Shown here piece by piece: positions 46,992-55,796 of a stretch of 64,000 bases of DNA. Positions within the stretch are counted from its first letter, which is position 1; each line of letters opens with the position of its first letter. This DNA is from CAXMST01 sp963793415 (GTDB lineage: Bacteria; Actinomycetota; Thermoleophilia; Solirubrobacterales; 70-9): positions 2,604,001 through 2,668,000 of the forward strand of contig CAWCAC010000002.1 in the NCBI GenBank assembly GCA_963793415.1, given 5' to 3'. Position numbers and translations under genes: made by a program. The notes under the pieces are model-generated. The model saw only the letters and a list, made by a program, of their open reading frames with translations, searched no databases and was not told the origin of the DNA.

Positions 46992-48005
46992 ATGAATCTA
47001 GAGGGTTTCATCCGCGACAGGAGCGGCGCGTGGCGTGAGCTCGAGACCCTGATCGACACGGCCGACGGTCGCGCCGAGCGGCTCGATCCCGACTCGATCC
47101 TCCGGCTCGGGGCCCTCTATCGATCGACCGCCGCCGACCTGGCGCTGGCGCGCAGGCGCTTTCCGCGCGATCCGGTCCGCCGCCGGCTCGAGGACCTGGT
47201 TCGCCGCGCCGGCGCGCTCGTCTACCACGGCCGCGCCGAACGCACCTCGGTGCTCGAGTTCTTCACACGCACCTATTGGGTGCGGATCGCCGAGCGGCCG
47301 CGGTTGATCGGCGCCGCGGCCCTGATCCTGCTCGGTACCGGCCTGCTGGCGGCGCTGTGGGCGATCCAGGACCCGGGCGGGGCACTCGACTTCATCCCCG
47401 CCGACTTCCGCGGCGCCACCGACCCGCCCCGCGAGGACGGCACCAGCGCCGGCCAGGAGGCCGCCTTCACCGCCTATCTGTTCACGAACAACATCCGCGT
47501 CACGATCGTCGCCTTCGCGCTCGGGATCACGGCCGGGATCGGGACCGCGGTCGTGCTCGCCTTCAACGGCCTGCTGCTGGGAGCGGTCGCCGGAGCGGCG
47601 ATCGAGGCAGGTAACGGCCGCGCCTTCCTCGAGTTCATCATTCCCCACGGCCCGATCGAGCTCAGCTGCGTGATCGTCGGCGCCGCGGCGGGCCTGCGGC
47701 TCGGCGCCGCGATCGTCGACCCCGGCAACGAGCCACGCGGGCGAGCGATCGCCCGCAACGGCCGCGACGCCGTCGAGATCGTGCTCGGGACGATGCCGTG
47801 GCTGGTCGCCGCCGGGCTCTCGGAGGCCTTCGTCCGCGGCTCCGGCCTCCCCCTCCCCGCGCTGGCCGCGATCGGCCTCGGCCTGTTCGCCGTCTTCTGG
47901 GGGCTGGTCTACACGCGGGGCACGCTGTGGCTGCGGGCGCAGCGGGACAGCGCCTCCGAGCCCGCCCGGGCGGCCGCACCGGTGCAGCCGGTTCTGAGCG
48001 GCTGA
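46992..48005 (+). CDS. SpoIIM-family (stage II sporulation protein M-like) membrane protein
   Basis: A 337-residue protein: an N-terminal helical cytoplasmic domain (WRELETLIDTADGRAERLD), then six or so helices carrying LFTNNIRVTIVAFALGITAGIG and EFIIPHGPIELSCVIVGAAAGL, the family hallmark. It is not evidence for sporulation; in actinobacteria it belongs to the RDD/MoxR/DUF58 membrane cluster. The ATG at 46992 leaves 5 bp to the divergent RDD gene and no room for a ribosome-binding site, so the mRNA is either leaderless or starts further inside the RDD gene. Confidence 0.85.
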   Translation: MNLEGFIRDRSGAWRELETLIDTADGRAERLDPDSILRLGALYRSTAADLALARRRFPRDPVRRRLEDLVRRAGALVYHGRAERTSVLEFFTRTYWVRIAERPRLIGAAALILLGTGLLAALWAIQDPGGALDFIPADFRGATDPPREDGTSAGQEAAFTAYLFTNNIRVTIVAFALGITAGIGTAVVLAFNGLLLGAVAGAAIEAGNGRAFLEFIIPHGPIELSCVIVGAAAGLRLGAAIVDPGNEPRGRAIARNGRDAVEIVLGTMPWLVAAGLSEAFVRGSGLPLPALAAIGLGLFAVFWGLVYTRGTLWLRAQRDSASEPARAAAPVQPVLSG

Positions 48006-48060
48006 GAGGGAGAGCGTCCGCGTCACTCCTTCGCCCGCCGGGACACCGTGCAACTCCGAC

Positions 48061-48100
48061 GCGATCTGCTGTCCGTATAGGTATGCAGAACGGGGCAAAG
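48061..48100 (+). repeat. 40-bp dispersed repeat, copy 1
   Basis: Matches 58663-58702 at 33 of 40 positions without gaps, sharing TCTGCTG, CCGTAT, GGTATGCA and CAAAG blocks. Both copies are in gene-free spacers between converging genes, same orientation. The rest of this 212-bp spacer (48006-48217) shows no gene. Confidence 0.6.
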
Positions 48101-48217
48101 GTGATTCTCGGCGGCAGCGACCTCGGCCGCCACCCGCTTCCACACCCCCTCGCTGCAACGCCCGCCTGCAGCCAGGACTGAACCCTCCCGCCGCCCCTTG
48201 GACCGCGCCGAAGAGCC

Positions 48218-49477
48218 CTACGCCCTCGCCCTCGCCTTCGCGCGCATGTATGACGTGACGACGGCGCCGGCGAGCTTCTCGGCCGGGGCCTCGACGATCT
48301 CGGCGCCGGCGGCGCGGGCGATCGCGGCGGCTCGCGTCCTCGCTCCGAGCACCTCCAGCGCTACCGACGCGCGGAGCACGTCGAGGACCTCCGTCGCGGG
48401 GCCGCGCTCGCCGCTGACCGCGGCCTCGAGATCGCCGTCGCGGGCCGAGACGAGCGTGACCGCGTGGCGTCGGGCAAGGACGGGCATCGAGGCGACCAGC
48501 GGCCGGGCGGCGACCTCCTCGATCAGGTCCGTGAAGAGAAAGACGAGCGCGCGCTTGGCCGCGGTCAGTCCCTGGAAGGCGCGGGCGTAGTCGGAGTCGG
48601 CGGCCGTCGGCTCGAGGTCGTACAGGGCCCGCAGGGCCTCGCGACCGCCCCGCCGCGCCGGCGGCACCCAGAGGCGGGGGCCATCGTCGAAGGCGAGCAC
48701 CCCGAAGCGGTCGCCGCCGTCGTCGCAAACCGCCGCGAGCGCGGCGACCGCGTCGAGGGCGGCGTCGAGGCGCGTGCGATCCTCGAGCGGTGCCTGCATC
48801 AGACGGCCCGCGTCGAGCACGGCGATCACGTCGCGATCCTGCTCGAGCCGGTAGTCGTTGCTCATCGGCCGGCCGAGCCGGGCGGTGGCGCGCCAGTTGA
48901 CCTGGCGGATGTCGTCGTCGGGCGAGTACTCGCGCACCGACTCGAACTCCGTCCCGAGGCCGAGCGGCCCGCGCCCGCGCGTGCCGGGGTCCCGGAAGCG
49001 GGCGTGGCGGGACCGGGCCGCGACCCGGTAGGCGGCCGGCATGTCCGGATAGACGTCGACCGTCGCGACCCCGCAGCAGTCATGGATCCAGGCAGCCAGG
49101 CCGAGCGGGCCCCGCAGTCGCACGGCGACGGGCGCCAGCTCGTGCCGGCCCCGGCGTCGTGCCGTCACGGTCCCCTCGAGCCGCACAGCCGAGACCTGCG
49201 GCGGGTCGATCTCGATGTCGCCCGGCAGCGCCTGCCGAATCCGCACGCCGACCCCAGCGGGGGCGTCGACCACGACCCTGAACGGTTCGGCCACGCCGAG
49301 TGAGAGCAGCTCCGGCAGCTCCCGGCTGACGGCCGGCGCCCGGCGGACGCGGCCGGCGTCGATCGCGAAGGCAGCCACCAGGGCGACGAGGACGAGCAGG
49401 ACCGGCGCCAGCGGCAGCGCGAAGGCAAGCAGGGCCAGCAGGGCGACGAGGCCTGCTGCGAGCCCCGTCGGGCTCAT
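48218..49477 (-). CDS. DUF58 / von Willebrand-like protein partner of MoxR
   Basis: A 419-residue protein: two N-terminal helices (residues 5-40), an exported or cytoplasmic beta domain, then the DUF58 core GTEFESVREYSPDDDIRQVNW, and a vWA-like part (VIAVLDAGRLMQ and FLFTDLIEE). The vWA metal site is partly replaced (DAGRL rather than DxSxS). DUF58 proteins work with MoxR ATPases, probably in folding or assembling envelope complexes. The ATG overlaps the moxR stop. Confidence 0.85.
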   Translation of the reverse strand: MSPTGLAAGLVALLALLAFALPLAPVLLVLVALVAAFAIDAGRVRRAPAVSRELPELLSLGVAEPFRVVVDAPAGVGVRIRQALPGDIEIDPPQVSAVRLEGTVTARRRGRHELAPVAVRLRGPLGLAAWIHDCCGVATVDVYPDMPAAYRVAARSRHARFRDPGTRGRGPLGLGTEFESVREYSPDDDIRQVNWRATARLGRPMSNDYRLEQDRDVIAVLDAGRLMQAPLEDRTRLDAALDAVAALAAVCDDGGDRFGVLAFDDGPRLWVPPARRGGREALRALYDLEPTAADSDYARAFQGLTAAKRALVFLFTDLIEEVAARPLVASMPVLARRHAVTLVSARDGDLEAAVSGERGPATEVLDVLRASVALEVLGARTRAAAIARAAGAEIVEAPAEKLAGAVVTSYMRAKARARA

Positions 49478-50409
49478 CGCGGGACGGGGACGCTGGCGAC
49501 GGCCGCGGCGACGGCGTCGTCGGGCCGGTAGCGCTCGAGTGCCGCCTCCGGGGCGAGCACGAGCCGGTGGCGGAGCACCGGCGCCGCCATCGAGGCGACG
49601 TCGTCGGGGGTGACGAAGTCGCGGCCGCTGAGCCGGGCCCTGGCGCGACTCGCGGCGAGCAGGTGGACGGCGGCGCGCGGGCTGGCGCCGAGCGAGACGG
49701 CGGGAAGATCACGGGTCCTGCGGACGACCTCGACGATGTAGGACGAGATCTCGGCGGCGACCGTCGTCGCGTCGAGATCGCGCCGGGCGCCGGCAATCGC
49801 CTGCTCGTCGGCGATCGGCATGATCACGTCGAGGTCGGTGGCGCGGACGCCGGCATGGGCGAAGTCGAGGATCGCGCGCTCGGTCTCGGCGTCCGGGTAC
49901 TCGACGTCGATCTTCAGCAGGAAGCGGTCGAGCTGCGCCTCCGGCAGCGGATACGTCCCCTCGTACTCGACCGGATTCTGGGTCGCGACAACTAGGAACG
50001 GATCAGGGAGGGGCTCGGGCTCGCCCTCGATCGAAACCTGACCCTCCTGCATCGACTCGAGCAGCGCAGCCTGCGTCTTCGGCGGCGTCCGGTTGATCTC
50101 GTCCGCGATCAGGACGTTGGTGAACACCGGCCCGGGCCGGAAGCTGAGATCGCCGCCACGCAGGGTCATCGTTCCCGTCAAGTCCGAGGGCAGCATGTCG
50201 GGGGTGAACTGGACCCGGGCCGAGTCGAGGCCGAGCGCTCGCGCCGAGGCGTTCGCGATCAGGGTCTTGGCCGTCCCCGGGACGCCCTCGAGCAGCACGT
50301 GTCCGCGGGCGGCGAGGCCGATCACGATCGCCTCGATCACCTCGTTCTGGCCGGCGACCACCTTGGCCACCTCGCCGGCCATCGCTTGCTTGAGTTCGTT
50401 CAGCTTCAC
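49474..50409 (-). CDS. MoxR-family AAA+ ATPase
   Basis: A 311-residue AAA+ chaperone. Walker A GVPGTAKT (42-49), Walker B VLIADEIN (99-106), the sensor-1 ATQNPVEYEGTYPLPEAQLDRF segment and the lid (LGASPRAAVHLLAASRA) are complete. The GTG at 50409 is chosen because AGGAGG stands just before it; the longer frame is an Arg/Ser-rich shadow. It is fourth of five overlapping or adjacent genes from 53384 to 48218. Confidence 0.92.
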   Translation of the reverse strand: MKLNELKQAMAGEVAKVVAGQNEVIEAIVIGLAARGHVLLEGVPGTAKTLIANASARALGLDSARVQFTPDMLPSDLTGTMTLRGGDLSFRPGPVFTNVLIADEINRTPPKTQAALLESMQEGQVSIEGEPEPLPDPFLVVATQNPVEYEGTYPLPEAQLDRFLLKIDVEYPDAETERAILDFAHAGVRATDLDVIMPIADEQAIAGARRDLDATTVAAEISSYIVEVVRRTRDLPAVSLGASPRAAVHLLAASRARARLSGRDFVTPDDVASMAAPVLRHRLVLAPEAALERYRPDDAVAAAVASVPVPR

Positions 50410-50422
50410 GCTGCCTCCTGTA

Positions 50423-51541
50423 CTACGTCTGCCGCCGTACCCGGGCGAGCGCCCGGGCCGCCTTGATCGCGGCCTCCGGCTCCTCGAGCGGCCCCGCGAG
50501 CGCGACCGCCTCCTCCTCCGGCACGCCGGCCTGGCGGGCGCGGGCGGCGAGCATATCCGCGTCGGTCCCGACGGGCTCGCCGCTGCGGCGAGCGATCCCG
50601 TCGAGGGCGGCCCGACGCACTGGCTCGGACGCTCGCCCGAGGTCTCCGCGCCGCGCAAGCACCCGGGCCATCGCCTCGATGTAATCGGCTCGGGGACGGG
50701 CCGCAGGGCTCGGATCGCGGTCGGGAGGGCCGAGCCGGCGCAGGCGCGAGCCGATCAGCACCAGCGCAGCGAGCAATAACAACGCGAACCCGGGCAGCCA
50801 GCCGTCGGGCAGGGCCGCGAGCCCCTGCTCGGAGTCGCCCGATCGCTCGAGGCTCTGGAGGAAGACGACGGCCCGCTCCTCTCCACCGGCAAGCCCGACC
50901 CCGATCGCGAACTGGGCGTTGTCGGCAAGCGTGATGTTGGCGTTGGTGAGCGGGTCCGAAGACGCGAGCAGAGCTACCTGGCCGTCGCCGCCCGGCCCGC
51001 CCGGGCCGTCGAGCAGCATCAGATCGCCGGCGCTGGAGCCTAGCGCCGGCAAGCCGGCGCCCGGATCCGTGTAGAGCGCGCCGCCGGCAGAGGCGACCGC
51101 ACCTACCCCCTCCGTCTGCGCGACCGGAAGCAGCGGCGTCTGCGAGACCGGAGCGGAGCCGCCGGTCTCGGGCTCGAGGCCCGTGATCTCGGCGATCGCA
51201 TCCGGGTCGGTGCCTCCGCCCGCGATCAGATAGCCGCCACCGGCCACGAACTCGCGCAGCGCCTCGATGTCGGCCTCGGTGGGGTTGCCGATGTCGAGGG
51301 CGATCACCGTGTCGGCGGGATCGAGCCCGCCGCCGGACGGAGGCGTGCCGAGCTCATCGACCTCGCCGCCGGCGCCGCGCAGGAGCTCCGACCACGCCGC
51401 GAAGCCCTCGCGACCCTGGTCGAGAGAGTCACGGGCCGGGGTCCGACCCTCCTCGCCGCCGCGGAGCGAGCCGAAGACGATCGCCACGACGAGGACCGCC
51501 AGCGCGATCCACCAGCCGCGGCCCGCGAGCAGCTGCCTCAC
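50423..51541 (-). CDS. DUF4350 membrane protein
   Basis: A 372-residue protein with one helix at each end of an exported domain (residues 11-28 and about 255-275). The exported part has ARDSLDQGREGFAAWSELLRGAGG and LREFVAGGGYLIAGGG, the DUF4350 pattern resembling a ThuA/glutamine-amidotransferase fold without catalytic residues. The C-terminal cytoplasmic tail is helical. Start GTG overlaps the DUF4129 stop by 4 nt. Confidence 0.8.
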   Translation of the reverse strand: MRQLLAGRGWWIALAVLVVAIVFGSLRGGEEGRTPARDSLDQGREGFAAWSELLRGAGGEVDELGTPPSGGGLDPADTVIALDIGNPTEADIEALREFVAGGGYLIAGGGTDPDAIAEITGLEPETGGSAPVSQTPLLPVAQTEGVGAVASAGGALYTDPGAGLPALGSSAGDLMLLDGPGGPGGDGQVALLASSDPLTNANITLADNAQFAIGVGLAGGEERAVVFLQSLERSGDSEQGLAALPDGWLPGFALLLLAALVLIGSRLRRLGPPDRDPSPAARPRADYIEAMARVLARRGDLGRASEPVRRAALDGIARRSGEPVGTDADMLAARARQAGVPEEEAVALAGPLEEPEAAIKAARALARVRRQT

Positions 51542-52419
51542 TCCTGCGCCCCCCGCTCCGCGGCGCCGCCCCGCTCACGGACGACCGCGGGCCAGCCGTC
51601 GCGGGCCTCGGCCGCGTCCTCCGGACCGGCGCTGCGGCCGCCGTAGACGACGCGTTCGAAGGTGCCGACGAGGCGGTCCGAGCGGGGGTCGGCGAGCTCG
51701 CGGGAGACTCGCGCCGGCGTCACCGAGGGCGTTGCCGGCACCGCCCCCGAGGCCTGCAGGGCGCGGAGCGCGGCCGCGTAGCGCAGGCGCAGAGCCTCGG
51801 CGAAGTCGCCGCTCTCCTCGGCTCGCCGCGCCCGCTGGGTGAGCTGGTCCGGCGCCTCCTCAACTTCGCTGCCGTCCTCTTCGGCGGCGAGCCGGCCGGC
51901 CGCCTCCCGGTTGCGGGCGAGCCGCAGTGCGATCAAGGCTCCCGCGATCGCCGCGACGATCGCCAGCGGCAGCCAGAGCGCGCCGATATCGAGGTCCAAG
52001 CCGCCGGAGGCGTCGTCGGCCGTCGCCGCCGGAGCCGATTCCTCCTCCGGGAAGCCGTCGACGATCTGCTCGGCGTCGGCACGGGCCGCGGCTGCGTCGG
52101 CGCCCCCCCGCCCGGGCTTCGCGATCGCCTGCTCGAACGCTGCGAGCCGACCTTCGAGCTCGTCGCCGGAGGCGCCGGCGAACGTCTCCCTGACGTCGGC
52201 CGGGGTGCCGTCGATGCTGGTCACCTGCTCGAGCGCGGCCAGCGCGGCGGGATCGTCGCCAGCCTGCGCGGCGAGCGCGGCGGCCTCGACACGAGTCACG
52301 TCGGTGGCTTCGGCCCCGGCCGCGAACGTGCCCGCGAGGAGCGCGACGGCCGCGAGCGCGGACGCGCAGACGGGGGCGGGCGCCCGGACGGCCGCGAGAC
52401 GGGCGCGGCCCATCGTCAC
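51538..52419 (-). CDS. DUF4129 membrane protein
   Basis: A protein of about 293 residues with an N-terminal signal-like helix, an Ala/Glu-rich helical exported part, one membrane helix (IGALWLPLAIVAAIAGALIALRLA in part) and the C-terminal DUF4129 domain (AEESGDFAEALRLRYAAALRALQ, then ERVVYGGRSA). GTG 52419 overlaps the previous stop (GTGA); the ATG at 52413 is an alternative. A continuous frame beyond 52419 exists but is antisense to mcl and the VOC gene. Confidence 0.8.
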   Translation of the reverse strand: MTMGRARLAAVRAPAPVCASALAAVALLAGTFAAGAEATDVTRVEAAALAAQAGDDPAALAALEQVTSIDGTPADVRETFAGASGDELEGRLAAFEQAIAKPGRGGADAAAARADAEQIVDGFPEEESAPAATADDASGGLDLDIGALWLPLAIVAAIAGALIALRLARNREAAGRLAAEEDGSEVEEAPDQLTQRARRAEESGDFAEALRLRYAAALRALQASGAVPATPSVTPARVSRELADPRSDRLVGTFERVVYGGRSAGPEDAAEARDGWPAVVRERGGAAERGAQE

Positions 52420-53384
52420 CGGCCGGGAGCAGCCGGAGGAGGTGGCGATGGCGGGCTCGGCGGTGGCGGATCCGAGGGTCCGGCTCCGAGCGGCTCCGCC
52501 GGCACTCCCTCCGGCCACGCCCGGCCGGAGGGAGGACCGCCCTCGCCGGAGGGGCCCTGGTCGAGCCCGCGGCTGAGCAGCTCGATGTCGAAGCCCTCCT
52601 TGCGAACTCGCAGGTCGTAGTAGATGACTGTCGTGACGACCGCCGTGAACGAGGCCGTGAAGGCGAGCGCCAGCGCGCTCAGCGACTGCACGATCACGAT
52701 CCAGAGGTTGACCTGGTCGGCCGCGAGCCCGTTCGCGGCTTCGGAGGCGAGGCCGGCGAGCGCCTGCACCAGCCCCGTGAAGATCGCGGCGACTACGAGC
52801 ACCGCGAAGGTGCGCCAGCCGTTCTTGCGGACCAGATTCCACGAGCGCCGCAGTGCCTTCGATCCGCGCACGTCCTCGACCATCAGCACCGGGATCGTCA
52901 CCGCCAACAGCACGGCGACGACGATCGCGCCGACCAGCAGTGCGATCAGGCCGAGTGCGACGGCGATCCCGGTCAGCAGCGACACCCAGATCAGCGAGTG
53001 CAGCTTGCGCAGTGCCCTGCGGACCGAGTCGCCGACGCTGACCGGGCGTCCGAAGTAGGCCTCGTTGGCGGCCGTGTAAGAGGCGCCGATGATCAGCATG
53101 TAGGCGAACAGGGTCGCGACGACACTGACGATCTGCATCGCGTTGAAGAGGTCGTAGTCGACCCGCAGCGTGTCGTTGCCGACGTCGACCAGCCCCAGCT
53201 CGTCGCCCGGGCCCGGTTCGCCGAAGGCGACCACGTTGATCGCGATCAGACCGATCGCCAGCGGGATTGCGATCACGGCTGACGCGCCGAGCAGCCTGGT
53301 GATGTTCCCGAAGTAGATGTTGAAGCCGAGATCGAGGATCTTGCCGCCGCTGCGGGGACCGATCTGAGCGGACGCCGACTCCAT
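52416..53384 (-). CDS. Multi-pass membrane protein leading the MoxR operon
   Basis: A 322-residue protein with six helices (about residues 20-50, 85-105, 125-165, 195-215 and 235-265) similar to the membrane domain of glycerophosphodiester phosphodiesterases (DUF7847-like): LDLGFNIYFGNITRLLG, VRGSKALRRSWNLVRKNGW. The tail is Pro/Gly/Ser-rich. It starts at ATG 53384 with a TACTGT box (53392-53397) ending 7 nt before; this is the likely promoter of all five genes. Confidence 0.72.
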   Translation of the reverse strand: MESASAQIGPRSGGKILDLGFNIYFGNITRLLGASAVIAIPLAIGLIAINVVAFGEPGPGDELGLVDVGNDTLRVDYDLFNAMQIVSVVATLFAYMLIIGASYTAANEAYFGRPVSVGDSVRRALRKLHSLIWVSLLTGIAVALGLIALLVGAIVVAVLLAVTIPVLMVEDVRGSKALRRSWNLVRKNGWRTFAVLVVAAIFTGLVQALAGLASEAANGLAADQVNLWIVIVQSLSALALAFTASFTAVVTTVIYYDLRVRKEGFDIELLSRGLDQGPSGEGGPPSGRAWPEGVPAEPLGAGPSDPPPPSPPSPPPPAAPGR

Positions 53385-53493
53385 CGCCGCCACAGTACCG
53401 GGCATCCTCGCGCCCGGGCGGGATGCGCCCGCCGGCCGGTCCGGATCTAAACTGCGCGCCCCCAGCCACCCGAGATCCACAGAAGGAAGACCC

Positions 53494-54543
53494 TTGCGAA
53501 ACCCACGTCAGTTCTTCGAGCCCCTCGCGATCGGCGCCCCCGAGCCCATCACCGAGGTTCCCTTCCCGCCCTCGCGGATGATCCACTTCTTCGACGCCTC
53601 CAACCCGAAGATGGCCGCGAAGGTCCCCGACATGGCAAAGCAGGCCGACATCCTGCTCGGCAATCTCGAGGACGCCGTCCCGGTCGACAACAAGGTCGCC
53701 GCCCGCGAGGGCCTGGTCGAGGTGGCCAACAACGTCGACTTCGGCGACACGCAGCTGTGGACGCGGGTCAACTCGCTCGAGAGCCCCTGGGTGCTCGACG
53801 ACCTGACCACGCTCGTGACCGAGATCGGCGACAAGCTCGACGTGATCATGGTGCCGAAGGTCGAAGGCGCCTGGGACATCCACTACGTCGACCGTCTGCT
53901 CGCCCAGCTCGAGGCGAAGGCCGGAGTCACCAAGCCGATCCTCGTTCACGCGATCCTCGAGACGGCGCAGGGCGTCGTCAACCTCGAGGAGATCGCCTGT
54001 GCCTCGCCGCGGATGCAGGGAATGAGCTTCGGCCCCGCCGACCTCGCCGCCTCGCGCCGGATGAAGACGACCCGCGTCGGCGGCGGCCATCCCGGCTACC
54101 TGGTCATCAACGACCCCGACCCGGACGATCCCGAGGCGCCGCGCGCGACTGCCCAGCAGGACCCGTGGCACTACTCGATCGCCCGCATGGTCGACGCCTG
54201 CACCTCGGCCGGACTGCTGCCGTTCTACGGCCCCTACGGCGACATCAAGGACGTCAAGGGCTGCGAGGCGCAGTTCCGCGCCGCCTTCCTGCTCGGCTGT
54301 GTCGGCACCTGGACGCTGCACCCGGTCCAGATCGAGATCGCCAAGAAGGTGTTCAGCCCCGATCCAGACGAGGTCCTGTTCGCGAAGAAGGTGATCGAGG
54401 CGATCCCGGACGGCAAGGGCGTCCACATGATCGACGGCAAGATGCAGGACGACGCGACCTGGAAGCAGTGCAAGGTGATGGTCGACCTGGCTGAGATGCT
54501 GGCCGAGAAGGATCCCGAGCTGAAGGAGGCCTACGGCTTCTAG
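53494..54543 (+). CDS. mcl1: L-malyl-CoA/beta-methylmalyl-CoA lyase
   Basis: Splits beta-methylmalyl-CoA to glyoxylate and propionyl-CoA and can condense glyoxylate with acetyl-CoA. The 349-residue HpcH/CitE-family protein has SRMIHFFDASNPKMAAKVP, ADILLGNLEDAVPVDNK (metal Glu/Asp), VNSLESPWVLDDL, and GMSFGPADLAASRRMKTTRVGG, typical of Mcl1. The TTG start is preceded by AAGGAAG; a TAAACT box at 53448-53453 supplies a 35-40 nt leader. It is followed 31 nt later by the VOC gene. Confidence 0.92.
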   Translation: MRNPRQFFEPLAIGAPEPITEVPFPPSRMIHFFDASNPKMAAKVPDMAKQADILLGNLEDAVPVDNKVAAREGLVEVANNVDFGDTQLWTRVNSLESPWVLDDLTTLVTEIGDKLDVIMVPKVEGAWDIHYVDRLLAQLEAKAGVTKPILVHAILETAQGVVNLEEIACASPRMQGMSFGPADLAASRRMKTTRVGGGHPGYLVINDPDPDDPEAPRATAQQDPWHYSIARMVDACTSAGLLPFYGPYGDIKDVKGCEAQFRAAFLLGCVGTWTLHPVQIEIAKKVFSPDPDEVLFAKKVIEAIPDGKGVHMIDGKMQDDATWKQCKVMVDLAEMLAEKDPELKEAYGF

Positions 54544-54573
54544 TCGTAGGGCGGCGAGGGAGAGCGGAGCTCC

Positions 54574-55386
54574 ATGCCGGACATCCCGACGCGGATAGCC
54601 CGGGTCGAGCTGCGCGTCTCCGACGTAGAAGCCAGCGCCGGCTTCTACTCGCGGCTGGCCGGGCTCGAGCCGGTCGCCGCCGGGCCCGAGCGAGCCGAGC
54701 TGCGGCCGCCGGGCGACAACGGCGGCGGCCCTCCCTGCCTGATCCTGACCCGGGCCGAGCAGCCCGGGCGGGCGCCGATGCGGGCCGCCGGCCTGTTCCA
54801 CACGGCTTTCCGCTTCCGCGACCGCGCCGGGCTCGCGGCGGCGCTGAAGCGGGTGGCAGTCGAGATGCAGCATCCGCTGACCGGAGCCTCCGACCACGGC
54901 GTCTCCGAGGCGCTCTACCTCGACGACCCCGACGGACTGGGGATCGAGCTCTACCGGGACCGCCCCGTGGCGGAGTGGCCCGAGGGCGGCCCGGGCGAGA
55001 AGGTCCACATGTTCACCGCGCCGCTCGACCTCAACGATCTGATCTCCGCCGACGAGGACTCGCCGCTGGAGTTGGCGGCGCGCGGCGTCGACATCGGCCA
55101 CGTCCACCTCAAGGTCGCCGATACCGACGCCGCGGCGCGGTTCTGGACCGAGACGATGGGCATGGACCTGATGCAGCGGTTCGGTGTCGATGCCGTCTTC
55201 TGCGGCCAAGACGGCTACCACCATCACGTCGGCGCCAACAGCTGGGCCTCGCGCGGTGCCGCGCTCGAGCCCGCTGAAGGCCCTGGGCTGGCCCGGGTCG
55301 CGGTGCATGCCGACCCGGGCGTCGGCGACGCCGTGACGCCGGACGGGATCCCGGTCGAGGCGATCGAGCGGACGGCCGCGGCGTGA
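54574..55386 (+). CDS. Two-domain VOC-family protein (CatE-like)
   Basis: A 270-residue protein of two vicinal-oxygen-chelate domains. VELRVSDVEASAGFYSRLAGLEP starts domain 1 and GHVHLKVADTDAAARFWTETMG starts domain 2; SEALYLDDPDGLGIELYRDRP ends the first, with the terminal Glu ligand. The layout resembles CatE-type extradiol dioxygenases/glyoxalase-like proteins rather than methylmalonyl-CoA epimerase, which is half the size. Substrate unknown; it is co-transcribed with mcl1 and a thioesterase. Confidence 0.75.
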   Translation: MPDIPTRIARVELRVSDVEASAGFYSRLAGLEPVAAGPERAELRPPGDNGGGPPCLILTRAEQPGRAPMRAAGLFHTAFRFRDRAGLAAALKRVAVEMQHPLTGASDHGVSEALYLDDPDGLGIELYRDRPVAEWPEGGPGEKVHMFTAPLDLNDLISADEDSPLELAARGVDIGHVHLKVADTDAAARFWTETMGMDLMQRFGVDAVFCGQDGYHHHVGANSWASRGAALEPAEGPGLARVAVHADPGVGDAVTPDGIPVEAIERTAAA

Positions 55387-55796
55387 GCGAGTTCCGTCAC
55401 CGGCTCCGGGTCCGCTACTCGGAGTGCGACCCGCAGAACGTCGTCTTCAACGCCCGCTACCTCGAGTACTTCGATATCGGCATGACCGAGCTCTGGCGCG
55501 AGACGGTCGGCCCCTACGAACCTGCGATGCAGGATCACGGGGTCGACATGGTCGTCGCCGAGGCGACGATCCGCTACCTGAGCTCGCTCCGCTTCGATGA
55601 GGAGTTCGACCTGGTGATGACGATCAAGCACATGGGAACGACCTCGCTGATCACCTCGATCGCGGTCGACTCGGTCGACGGCCATCGTGCCGCCGAGGGC
55701 GAGATGCGGCACGTCTTCGTCCGTGCCGGGACGGCCGAGAAGACGCCGATCCCGGACACGGTGCGCGAGGCGCTCGGCCCCTACGCTGCCGCCTAG
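55383..55796 (+). CDS. 4HBT-family acyl-CoA thioesterase
   Basis: A 137-residue hot-dog-fold thioesterase: VRYSECDPQNVVFNARYLEYFD contains the catalytic Asp. The GTG start overlaps the VOC stop (GTGA). Placed in one unit with mcl1 it could release a free acid such as malate from malyl-CoA, but known malyl-CoA thioesterases are Mcl relatives, so this is a guess. Its end overlaps the convergent kinase gene by 4 nt. Confidence 0.82.
   Translation: MSEFRHRLRVRYSECDPQNVVFNARYLEYFDIGMTELWRETVGPYEPAMQDHGVDMVVAEATIRYLSSLRFDEEFDLVMTIKHMGTTSLITSIAVDSVDGHRAAEGEMRHVFVRAGTAEKTPIPDTVREALGPYAAA

Noticed and set aside
46992..48005. Evidence of sporulation from the SpoIIM-like gene
   Set aside because: The family is widespread in non-sporulating bacteria next to RDD and MoxR genes; no other sporulation gene is present.
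51538..55308. A 1256-codon open frame on the minus strand
   Set aside because: Only the part up to 52419 (DUF4129) has real protein character; the remainder is antisense to mcl1 and the VOC gene and has the composition of a GC-rich shadow.
54574..55386. VOC protein as the missing ethylmalonyl-CoA epimerase
   Set aside because: It is a two-domain CatE-like protein; methylmalonyl/ethylmalonyl-CoA epimerases are single small subunits of about 140 residues.
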